From positions 91,879,948 to 91,943,947 of the forward strand of contig NC_035438.2 of assembly GCF_002127325.2 (NCBI RefSeq): a stretch of DNA of 64,000 nucleotides, written 5' to 3'. A program made the position numbers and the translations under genes. This stretch comes from Helianthus annuus. Taxonomy: Eukaryota; Streptophyta; Magnoliopsida; Asterales; Asteraceae. This document shows positions 34,956-45,143 of the stretch, in pieces. Each line of letters starts with the position of its first letter. The stretch's first letter is position 1. The notes below the pieces were generated by a model, which did no database searches, was not told where the DNA came from, and worked only from the letters and a program-made list of their open reading frames with translations.

Positions 34956-35487
34956 CGGGGTTGAGCGAAATTAAGTACAAGGAAGTAAGTACTTAAACTC
35001 AAACCCGCATGCTCTTTAGATTAGTGATCCATATGATCCAAACTCGATCAAGACCCGAAGGTAGAATTTATTATTAGCTCTCATGATATGATAGATTTAA
35101 TTGTGATGTTATGTTAAGGTGAGCTCAAGCAGATGATGAGGAGGTCTCGAGGGCGCAGTCCAAGACAGATCTCTGAACATGTGGGGGAAAATCCTGAGGG
35201 GGTAAACATTAGACGGAAGATAACAATGTTGTCTTGGTAAAGATTTTAAAGTGTTGCATGTACTGAAACCCACTTCCCAGGTATAAGATGATGATTACAT
35301 GAGGGCACGAGACTAGTATGTGGATTGCGCGTCTGGCCAATGCGCAAGAAGCACACAATACTCATGAGACCATGAGAATCATCACAAGTATGTCTGGTAC
35401 AAGTGAGAAGTAAGTGGTCGTGTGTGTGAAAGGGGTTGCAAAAAAATCTCAAATGATTAAGAGCATTCCATATTGAATGGAAATGGT
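34956..35487 (+). pseudogene. Element G leader and gag remnant
   Basis: A short frame beginning MMRRSRGRSP near 35130 and a second, in another frame, with WIARLANAQEAHNTHET near 35310 look like the decayed N-terminus of a gypsy gag. No capsid core or pol remains; element H follows at 36570. Confidence 0.4.
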
Positions 35488-35925
35488 TTGAGTCCATATG
35501 TAAGTATGGATAAAAAATGTTTGACTCCATAGATAAGTATGGACCAAACATGTAAGGATGGAAAGGTTTGAGTCCATAGGTAAGTATGGACCAAACATGT
35601 ATGAATCAGAAGGTTTGACTCCATAGATAAGTATGTACCAAACATGTAAGAATGGAAAGGTTAAGTCCATATACAAGTATGGACCAAACATGAATGAATG
35701 AAAAGGTTTGAGTCTATAGATAAGTATAGACCAGACATGCATGAATGGAGAGGTTTGAGTTAGATAAGTATAGACCAAACATGTATGAATGGAGAGGTTT
35801 GAATCCATAAGTAAGTATTGAACAAACATGTATGAATGGATAGGTTTGATTCTGTATGTATGTTTGGATCATACAGGTACGAACGAAAGTTTGGGTCCAT
35901 AGACAAGTATGGGTCGGAAGGAACT
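35488..35925. repeat. 47-bp tandem repeat in element G interior
   Basis: Nine to ten diverged units of about 47 bp, each with GGTTTGAGTCCATAG, AAGTATGGACCAAACATG and a spacer ending ATGAATGGA. Minus-strand open frames here (MFGPYL... repeated) result from the repeat and are not genes. Confidence 0.88.
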
Positions 35926-36569
35926 GAAGGAGGGAAGATGCTCCTCCCTTCAACTAAGGTAGGTATGAATGTTGTAAATACGTAGTGTTAATAACTTAGT
36001 TGGGATATAAATGTTGTCTTACCAACGAAATACATACATATTACAGATATGAATATGAATATGGGTAGTAGTAGTAGTCTCTAACTAATTATGGAATATG
36101 ATTATGGAAAACTAGTTAAGAATGTATTGACCATTTGACTTTATGAAAAGCCAAACGAGTGAATTGGTAAGTGAAATGCAAGTATTGATAAGATTGCATG
36201 AAATGTTTATTGCATAAAGTAAACATAAGTAATTGGGAACTATTGGTGTGGAAAGTAAGCATAATTACATGTTGAGCATGTTAATAATTAACTTACGAGA
36301 TTTGGGGTGACTAACCGGCTAAGACGTGGACGAATGACCTAAATTAACAAAAAAAAAAAATCTTTGCAAGGAATGATAGAATAACGTTTTCATGAGCATG
36401 TCTAAAGGAGAAGGAGGTACAATGCATACTTCAAACTGTAATTAGAAATAATAGAAAGAGTTAACGACCAAAGGTCATAAATTAGTAAAAAGTGGCAGTT
36501 TGACCTTGAAATATCAAAATGCTGAAAAGTTAAAAAAAATAATAATAAATGAAATGTAAGGATCGTATG
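35926..36569. other. Element G interior, no gene seen
   Basis: AT-rich non-coding sequence with an A12 run at about 36349-36360. It ends at the start of the H array. Confidence 0.5.
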
Positions 36570-37112
36570 TGTAACACCCCGTGTTACCGAATGTCAAAGT
36601 CAAAGTCAAGATTGACTTCTTTGACTATAGTTAGTCAATTCTATGTTGGTGTTTCTATTAGTTGTATTATGTGGAGTAAGTGTTATTAATCAAAGTGATC
36701 GAATGTTCAAATCGATGTGAAACGCTAAACGACTGTGAATGGTAGGAAGTAACAATGCGATAAAGTCAATTAATCAATAATCAAGCTAATCGAATCATCA
36801 TCGAACTCGAAACTCGAATTACGCGAATTCTGGTATTAGTATTAGTATACGTGTGTGTGTGCCTTATGTGTTACTTGTGCATGTTTACTTTATGTGATGT
36901 GTGGTAATCAATCGAAACTCGAATTGAAACTCGGAACTCAATCGAAATCGAATTATGATAAATGGTGGCGAAAAGATAGTGTGAAATATAGATGCGTGTA
37001 TGTAGATATAGTGATTGGGATTAAAAGTAATTTGAATAGGAAACTCTATCATATTCGTATCATCTCCAATCGAAATCGAAATATCAGAAATCATCGCACC
37101 GAACACTCAAAA
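36570..37112 (+). repeat. LTR1 of the H array, truncated
   Basis: TGTAACACCCCGTGTTACCG begins the LTR and matches LTR2 (54667) and LTR3 (62851). After CACTCAAAA the match jumps to a position matching 58463, deep in the leader of H2, so about 2.26 kb of LTR, the primer-binding site and about 1 kb of leader are deleted. Confidence 0.88.
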
Positions 37113-37133
37113 GTAATTTGAATACGAAACTCT
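37113..37133 (+). other. Filler DNA at the LTR1 deletion junction
   Basis: GTAATTTGAATACGAAACTCT copies, with one mismatch, a segment about 85 bp upstream (37027-37047) and belongs to neither side of the deletion. This is the pattern of templated insertion during end-joining repair. Confidence 0.7.
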
Positions 37134-37273
37134 ACGTGAATATGTGATTATGTGCTTATGAGTTTATGTGATACATGTTTCGACGTGTTCCTGAGCTTTA
37201 GTAAGTAGTAGACGTGTGAGGTGAGATTCGATTTTGATGTGTCTGAGACCTACGACGATGTCTGTTGCAGACC

Positions 37274-38170
37274 ATATCGTCATCCGGACACTGAACCCTA
37301 CTTACCCGCCAAGAGAAGAAAGACTGACGCCTTGCTGCTATCATCGCCAAGCAAGTGGCAAAAGTTGTGAGCGATGTTTAAGTAAACGTCAGCAAATCTT
37401 CTGAGGAGTCGAGAACCAAAGCTCCTAAAGATGCTAACAAGACTGTTTTCAGCTTCAAACAGTTCAAGGCATGCGGACCAAAAGAGTATACCGGAGAAGA
37501 TGGCCCTACCGCCATGTTTCAATGGTTTGATTCGGTCGAATTCACTCTGCGCCAAAGCGGCTGTCCGGAAAATCTCTGTACCCTAAATGCGACCGGCGTT
37601 TTCCAGTCCCGAGCTCTAGACTGGTGGACGGCCGAACGAAACAAACGCGGGAATGATGCAGCTTATGAGCTGACTTGGGAAGAGCTGAAAGCCATCATGA
37701 TGGACGAATTCTGCCCTCCCCATGAACGCCAAAAGCTGGAGGACGAGTTTTGGAACATCAAGCAGAAGGACGGAGACAACGCTGCCTTGACAGCTCGCTT
37801 TGAACAGCTCAGCATCATCTGTCCCGATCAAGTCAAGACGTCAGACATGGCCATCAAGAAGTACATTCGAGCTCTACCCGATTGTGTTGCCGATTTTGTT
37901 CACGCCGCGAAAACCTCATCAATTGAGGAGACTTACTTGCTTGCCGCCGAGATCAATGACAAGCGAGTAAAAGTTGGTTTCTGCGATAAGCCCTCCAAGT
38001 CTCTGCATCAAGCCACCACTGCATCGACCGCCGACACCACCACTGCTCAACCATCCAAGTCCTCACGCCGCAAGAAGAAGCACAACAACAACAGCTCCAG
38101 CAACAAGAACTGTACTGTCACTACCATTGCTGCTCCTCTGCAAGCTGTACCGGCTCAGCAGCAGTCTCAT
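37274..38170 (+). pseudogene. H1 gag, N-terminal and capsid part
   Basis: The frame matches H2 gag, but the start is ATA (37274-37276) where H2 has ATG. Stops follow at 37292-37294 (TGA for CGA) and 37379-37381. From about 37385 on it is open: capsid motifs MFQWFDSVE, LDWWTAERNKRG, FCPPHERQKLEDEF, YIRALP, then a serine- and lysine-rich linker (SSRRKKKHN). It is cut at 38170 by element I and continues in frame at 47659. Confidence 0.9.
38166..38170. repeat. Target site duplication CTCAT of element I (left copy)
   Basis: CTCAT at 38166-38170 recurs at 47654-47658. The uninterrupted site is seen in H2 near 59500. Confidence 0.93.
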
Positions 38171-38954
38171 TGTGACAACTTGAATTTCCAAGATTTCTAT
38201 TTCGCATTTATTGCACGTTCTCATATTGTTTAGTTGATTATTTGCACAATTAATTGGCTATGGAACCATAACGTTTTAATACAATGAAGTGTATTGTGTG
38301 GTTATGCTTGGTTATGTGTTAATTGTGATAGACTTGTCAAATGCATAAACTTGGTGGTGAAACTGTGAAATTGTTGTGAGATGGTGTACTTGTGTAAAAG
38401 TTAATACTTGAGGATATAGGGAGCAATTAGTGAAATCCTAGTGATACTTAACCCTAATCTCTTTCCCTAATCGTTCACTAATCATCACAAGAATCAAAAC
38501 ACGTACCCTCACATTCCCTAATCCTCTCTACAACCATCTTCTCATCATTCTTGGATTCACAAGTTCTTTTGCATCAAGTCTGAGTACCAATCCATCTAGA
38601 ATCAAATCAAGGTAATGATTTAATCATTGTTTGGGATTAATTGTTGATTGATTGATCATGTAAACCCTAGTTCTTCACATGCTAAGTTCTGTAATTGTTA
38701 ATGTGATTCTGATTATTGTGGTTATGATATTTGTCTAGTGCTTAATCAATTGCTTGATGATTTTGATGTATGATATGAAGAGATATTGATTGTGTGTTGA
38801 TTACTGCTAAACAGATATGAATTAGGGTTTTGAGATCGCATGAACAATAGAACGTAACTGTTGAATGTATGGGTGTAACTGCTTCAATTGTAATTGTGAT
38901 TGTCTGAGCTTTGTGAATGTTGTTAGTCTGAGTTTTATAACAAGGACATCTAGC

Positions 38955-39410
38955 CCGACTTTTATCCCTAGAACATTAGAGGTCCGATGTTTATGTGATT
39001 AACATGGATGTCCGACCTTTGATAGATGATCAAGGTCCGATTTCTTACACACAACCTTAGGTCCGAGTTTCATAGCACAATGTGGTTGTCCGAGTTCTTA
39101 TATATTGATGTTGTCCGAAGTTTAAACCCCCCACCACCCTCATGTCCGACTTTGTGATAGGGATTTCCCCAGATCCGAGTTTCAGGGCAGCCCCCCCCCA
39201 ACCTTTGTCCGAGTTTTGTGAAGGAGTGGAAAGGTCCGACCTTAGTGCTTGTAAGGAGTCCGAATTTCTGATATGTGGAAGTGGGGATCCGAGTTTTGAT
39301 AGATGGTGGCATATCCGAGTTTTAAAACATGAAACTTGGTTCGACTTTCACTTGTATAAGTGTTGGGTCCGACTTTTATACATAATGTGCATGATCCGAC
39401 CATTGTAGCT
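38955..39410. repeat. TCCGA(G/C)TTT motif array in element I LTR
   Basis: Roughly 19 copies of GTCCGAGTTT, GTCCGACTTT or close variants, 15-35 bp apart, with unrelated sequence between. The second LTR has the same array at about 45925-46385. Confidence 0.85.
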
Positions 39411-39813
39411 TAAGTGATAGCTAATATGATAACTCACATGCTTGTTAACCTAGCCGAGTTTCGTTATCTGTTTGTATGTTAACACTGTTTGATATGATAA
39501 CACTGTTATGTATGTAAACTCTCCTATGCATGCTAGTTCTGTAAATCTGAGCAACAATGTAACACGATTACAATTACTAAGACTGTTGATGAATATCTGA
39601 GTTAAAACGCCTGAGAACAACCCTGATTGTAAAGCTTAAGCTGCATAAATGTGATTAGCTGTTTATGTGATACATGATGATAACTGTCAAACGCCTTGTG
39701 ACATAGATTACATGCGTATCATTACGAACATGAACTGATTTATTACACGTGCACACAATAGGACTTGACTGATTACTTGTGAGTGCATAACATAGCGTAC
39801 CGATCAAACCAAG

Positions 39814-40436
39814 GTGAGTTCACACTCCTACTAAGGCATGGGATTCCCAAGGGCTTGGGAATGGGGTTGAAGGAATGAGATTGACTAGATTCGTACATAC
39901 ACCGTTACTAGACTACCATACCAGAGTCCTCGGTTGTGCAGGACACATACGTAAACCTACGTATGCTTATACTACTTACTGTCCTCGGTTGTGCAGGACA
40001 CATGCGTAAAGCCCACATATGCATATGCTTCTTACTGTCCTCGGTTGTGCAGGACCCCTACGTATACCTATGCTTACTACTATCCTCGGTTGTGAAGGAT
40101 ACTCACGTAAAACTTACGTGTATTTATACTTACTACTATCCTCGGTTGTGAAGGATACTCACGTAAAACTTACATGTATTTATACTTACTACTATCCTCG
40201 GTTGTGAAGGATACTTACGTAATCCTGCGTAAAGCTTGTACGTACTACTGTTCTCGGTTGTGAAGAACACTTATGGTTACGAATAGTCTAGTGGATATAC
40301 AACATGGGAAGCCCCCACCAATAGAACGTACTATCGGCCCAGTAGAGCCACATGTTACAAACGAACTTACTATTACGCACTTACTTTCTGTGAACTCGCT
40401 TAACTAGTTGTTGATCCTCTGTTACATGCCTTGCAG
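39814..40436 (+). other. Putative intron inside element I 5' LTR
   Basis: CCAAG then GTGAGTTCAC and CATGCCTTGCAG then GTCG; ends 296 bp before the LTR end. The 3' LTR copy is at 46789-47357. Confidence 0.55.
39929..40270. repeat. 56-bp tandem repeat in element I 5' LTR
   Basis: Six units built on TCCTCGGTTGTGAAGGAT and a TTACTACTA end. The 3' LTR (46900-47190) has one unit fewer, which accounts for the LTR length difference. Confidence 0.85.
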
Positions 40437-40735
40437 GTCGTTAGATACATGGAGCTTGCACAGGGAGGAGCAGGTTGTTGTGGGCTTGGATCGTGATTAT
40501 CTTATTAAACACTTATGACATGTCGTTACTTAATTATGTTGGGTTTTGATTATACGCTTCCGCTAAACAATGATAACTTACTTATGTTTGGAACACCTTT
40601 CATATGGATTTGGTTTGGTTTAATGGCAATTACTTTTACTATATGTATTGTTCTATATGATTGGTGGCTTGATCCTGGTCAGTCACGCTCCCAAGCGGTG
40701 GTACTCCGCAGGTGGATTTTGGGGGTGTGACAGAT

Positions 40736-40748
40736 TGGTATCAGAGCC
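40736..40748 (+). other. Primer-binding site, element I
   Basis: TGGTATCAGAGCC three bases after the LTR. It is followed at once by TGGTTATAG (40751-40759), which pairs with CTATAACCA (40804-40812); inner arms 40767-40776 and 40791-40800 pair over ten bases. Confidence 0.92.
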
Positions 40749-41052
40749 ATTGGTTATAGAGAACTTGGTTTTAATATGGGAAAACGTTTTTATTAAAACC
40801 AGACTATAACCAGAACAGTGCTCTCAACGATCCACAACGACGCTTCGCTCCACGTGCAAGACTCGACATTCTAGGTAATAAGGTTTATGGTTATTGCCTA
40901 CATGCTAGAATTGCATAGAATTTTGCTCGTAGTATGCTTAGATTCCACTGCTCATTACTTGTTATTGCTTGAGAACACCTACTTGCTTACACTTTTCTGG
41001 CATCGCACTACTCGCGAACCATTCATACTTATGCTACCTTTACTGCTCGATC
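40749..41052 (+). other. Element I leader
   Basis: Non-coding; apart from the hairpin after the primer-binding site nothing was recognised. Confidence 0.6.
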
Positions 41053-41975
41053 ATGTCTGGACGTGTTATCATGACTCAAGCCCAGTTGACGGCTCTCATT
41101 AACGAACAAGTTGTTGCGGCGTTTGCAGCCGCACAAGCAGGAGGTATAACCTGTTATTCCAGACCTATCCTAGGATGTTAGATCCTACTCTCGTGACCCA
41201 ACTCTCGCGCTTAACCTTGACCTATCTTTCTCGCGCAACGGGTCAGAACGCACAGCAACCTGTCTGCACATTCTAGAACTTCATGGACTATCGACCAAGC
41301 ACGATCAGTGGCACAGAAGGAGCAGTGGGACTACTCCATTGGTTTGAGAAGCTCGAGTCAGTATTCGAAATGTGTGAATGCCCTGAGGCTCGCCGGGTGA
41401 AGTACGCCACTGGCACTCTCGAAGGAATAGCGCTAACTTGGTGGAACGCGCAAGTACAAACCCTAGGGTTGGCAGTTGCTAACGCCACACCTTGGGAAGA
41501 TTTCAAGGAACTGATCAAATGAGAATACTGCACACACGATGACATCCACAAGTTGGAAGTGGAGCTTTATCATTTGAAGATGACGGGGTCAGAGATTGAA
41601 GCTTATACGAAACGGTCGAACGAACTGGCCATCTTGTGTCCAACCATGGTGGACCCTCCAATCAAGCGTATCGAATTGTACCTCAAGGGTCTAGCCTCAG
41701 AGATTCAAAGTTATGTAACATCGGCCAACCTTGCTACTATCCAGGATGTCACTCATCTTGCTCATCGCCTCACAGATCAGGCAATGGAACAGAACAAGCT
41801 GCCTAGATGCATTGGTGCTACTACTACTACTTCTGCTATTCCCAGTGACAACAAGAGAAGGTGGGATGGAACCTTCAGCAAGGGTTCAACTTCAGTTCAG
41901 TCTCAGGCACGACAGCGAAAGATTGATGACTATCAGAGCACTGGTCAGCAATCTTCTGGTAGTCAAGGGTTGTAA
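41053..41975 (+). pseudogene. Element I gag, broken and truncated
   Basis: Start ATG at 41053 (MSGRVIMTQAQLTALI). A frameshift in the 41130-41270 region leads to the capsid frame, which has a stop at 41274-41276 just before NFMDYRPS and another at 41520-41522 (TGA where arginine is expected). Capsid motifs are GLLHWFEKLES, LTWWNAQV and LCPTMVDPP. The frame ends at 41973-41975 in a glutamine- and serine-rich tail. The zinc knuckles expected there are absent; the sequence jumps directly into the C-terminal part of protease. Confidence 0.88.
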
Positions 41976-44900
41976 CCTCGTCTTAGTTGGTCAGACACTC
42001 TCCATCAACCTCATTCCCTAGTCTTGGGTAGTTTCGACATCGTCATTGGGATGGATTGGTTATCCCAACAGCAAACGGAGATCCTATGCAAACGGAGATT
42101 CTGGCATTAGTTATAGATGCATCGACGAAAGAGAAGAGAGTAGAGGATATTCCAGTTGTACGCAAATTTCCTCCGGTGTTTCCTGAAGATTTACCCGGTT
42201 TACCGCCTCATCATCAAGTCGAATTTCAGATCGAGCTCGCTCCAGGAGCAGCACCTATAGCTCGCGCACCGTATCGTTTAGCTCCAACTGAACTGGAAGA
42301 ACTTTCAAAGCAACTGCAAGAGCTCTTGGATAAGGGCTTTATTCGTCCAAGCTCTTCGCCTTGGGGAGCTCCAGTACTATTCGTGAAAAAGAAGGATAGC
42401 ACTTTCAGGATGTGCATCGACTATCGCGAACTGAATAAGGTCACAGTGAAGAACCGTTATCCTCTTCCTCGTATTGACGACTTATTCGACCAGTTGCAAG
42501 GGTCGAGTTACTACTCCAAGATAGACTTGAGATCAGGTTACCATCAGCTGAGAGTCCGGGATGAGGACGTCTACAAGACAGCATTCAGAACTCGCTACGG
42601 TCATTACGAGTTCCTAGTCATGCCATTTGGGCTTACGAACGCACCTGCAGTTTTCATGGATCTTATGAACAGGGTGTGCAAACCCTATCTTGACAAGTTC
42701 GCCATCGTTTTCATCGACGACATCCTGATCTACTCCAAGAGTCAGGAGGAACACGAGCAGCATTTACGTCTTATCTTGGAACTTCTTCGAAAGGAACAAT
42801 TGTACGCCAAGTTTTCTAAATGTGACTTTTGGCTTCGAGAAGTCCACTTCTTAGGCCATGTGGTGAACAGGGATGGGATCCATGTCGATCCATCCAAGGT
42901 AGATTCGATCAGAAATTGACCAGCGCCTCGTACACCGACGGAAATACGCCAATTCTTGGGTTTGGCAGGATACTACAGACGATTCATTAAAGACTTTTCG
43001 AAGATCGCACAGCCACTTACTATGCTGACACAGAAAGGTGTCACCTACCGTTGGGGAGATTCCCAGGAAACCGCCTTTCAGCACTTAAAGGATAGGCTTT
43101 CCAGCGCACCTATTCTCTCATTGCCAGAGGGCACAGACGATTTTGTAGTATATTGTGACGCATCGATACAGGGGCTTGGTTGTGTATTGATGCAGCGGGA
43201 TAAAGTTATTGCCTACGCTTCGCGGCAACTCAAAGTTCATGAACGGAATTACACGACGCACGATTTGGAGCTGGGAGCTGTTGTTTTTGCGCTCAAGATA
43301 TGGCGACACTACCTGTACGGTACCAAGTGCACTATTTACACCGATCACAGGAGTCTCGAGCATATCTTCAAGCAGAAGGAATTGAACATGCGTCAACGAC
43401 GATGGGTCGAGCTACTTAATGATTACGAATGCGCCATCAAGTACCATCCAGGCAAAGCCAATGTTGTGGCTGACGCCCTCAGCCGGAAAGACACTCTACC
43501 TAGACGCGTACGAGCACTACAGCTTACTATCCAGTCCAGTCTTCCTGCACAGATACGTGATGCTCAGGTGGAAGCATTAAAACCAGAAAACGTTAAGGCT
43601 GAAGCCTTGCGTGGCTCAAGGTAACGAATGGAACAAAAGGAAGACGGCGCCTACTATGTAACGGGGCGTATTTGGGTCCCACTTTTTGGCGGTTTACGCG
43701 AGATGGTAATGGACGAAGCTCATAAGTCTCGCTACTCGGTACATCCAGGTTCGGATAAAATGTACCACGATCTTAGAACTACATACTGGTGGCCCAGCAT
43801 GAAGGCCCACATTGCAACTTACGTCGGCAAATGTTTGACTTGTGCGAGAGTCAAGACAGAGTACCAGAAACCCTCAGGCCTACTTCAGCAACCCAGGATA
43901 CCACAGTGGAAATGGGAAGAAATTTCCATGGATTTTGTTACAGGCCTGCCTAGATCCCAACGTGGGAATGATACTATTTGGGTGAACGTTGATCGACTCA
44001 CGAAGTCTGCTCACTTCCTGGCTATTAAGGAAACGGATAAGTTCTCCACTCTCGCAGACGTTTATCTTAAAGAAGTTGTTTCGAGGCACGGGGTGCCCAC
44101 CTCCATCATTTCGGATCGGGATGCACGATTCACGTCAGAGCTATAGCAAGCGATGCACAAATCTTTCGGCTCACGATTAGACATGAGCACAGCGTATCAT
44201 CCTCAGACGGATGGGCAGTCTGAGCGAACGATCCAGACTCTTGAAGACATGCTTCGGGCATGTGTCATTGATTTCGGCAATGGCTAGGAAAAGCATCTCC
44301 CTTTGGTGGAGTTCTCATACAATAACAGCTATCACACCAGCATACAAGCCGCTCCATTCGAGGCATTGTACGGACGTAAATGCCGGTCACCTCTCTGCTG
44401 GGCAGAGGTGGGGGATAGTCAGATTACAGGTCCAGAAATGGTAGTTGACGCTACTGAACGAATAGCACAGATACGACAACGCATGGCGGCAGCTCGTAAT
44501 CGCCAGAAAAGCTACGCGGACCTACACAGAAAACCCCTCGAGTTCCAAGTTGGGGATCGAGTGCTACTCAAAGTCTCACCCTGGAAGGGTGTGGTTAGAT
44601 TTGGTAAACGAGGCAAGCTCAATCCACGGTATGTGGGACCATTCGAAATCACTGAAAGAATAGGCAAGGTAGCCTACAGACTAAACCTACCAGCTGAACT
44701 CGGTGCAGTTCACAACGTACTTCACGTGTCAAATCTGAAGAAATGCCTGTCAGATGAGACCCTCATAGTTCCTTTTAAGGAACTCACTATCGACGAGCAG
44801 TTGCACTTCGCCGAGGAACCTGTAGAAATCACGAACCGGGATGTTAAGGTCCTCAAACACAAGAGAATCCCTCTTGTCCGAGTTCGTTGGAACTCCAAAC

Positions 44901-45067
44901 GTGGCCCAGAGTACACCTGGGAATGCGAAGACCAGATGACAGAAAAGTACCTCCAGTTATTCGGAACCAATACAACCACTACTGAGGCTGAAGCTACTAC
45001 TACTGAATTTCAGGACGAAATTCCAAATCAACGGGGGGATGATGTGACACCCCAGGAAAACCAGTGA
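41976..45067 (+). pseudogene. Element I pol, broken
   Basis: Begins within protease ([11 protein letters not shown] near 42030); the D-S/T-G active site is deleted. Reverse transcriptase ([23 protein letters not shown] at 42710-42721), RNase H ([18 protein letters not shown]), integrase finger (HPGSDKM...CLTCARVK), DDE core ([28 protein letters not shown]) and chromodomain-like end ([10 protein letters not shown]) are all recognisable. Stops at 42019-42021 (protease), 42917-42919, 43622-43624, 44144-44146 and 44285-44287; the last four fit single C-to-T or G-to-A changes (Trp or Gln/Arg codons). The final stop is 45065-45067. The frame from 42056 on is otherwise continuous. Confidence 0.9.
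45005..45053 (+). other. Element I, first pre-PPT hairpin and PPT-like block
   Basis: GAATTTC - AGGAC - GAAATTC (45005-45023) then a G run and GTGACACCCC (to 45053), still within the pol frame. It mimics the true junction about 90 bp further on and is conserved in element A. Confidence 0.55.
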
Positions 45068-45106
45068 ACAATACAGCTTACCTAGCTTCCTCAGTGAGTG
45101 CGTACC

Positions 45107-45125
45107 AAATTTCGGGATGAAATTT
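45107..45125 (+). other. Element I pre-PPT hairpin at the true LTR junction
   Basis: AAATTTC - GGGAT - GAAATTT, then AAGTTGGGGATAA as polypurine tract ending at 45143. Confidence 0.6.
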
Positions 45126-45143
45126 CTTTTAAGTTGGGGATAA

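Larger units (their letters stand above)
38171..40732 (+). repeat. Element I 5' LTR (2,562 bp)
   Basis: TGTGACAACTTG to GGGGGTGTGACA. Contains about 19 spaced TCCGAGTTT/TCCGACTTT motifs (38955-39410), a 56-bp tandem repeat (39929-40270) and a putative intron (39814-40436). I could not place a convincing TATA box. Confidence 0.92.

Noticed and set aside
35246..35953. Minus-strand frames with repeated MFGPYL-like segments
   Set aside because: The 47-bp minisatellite read in several frames; no evidence of a protein.
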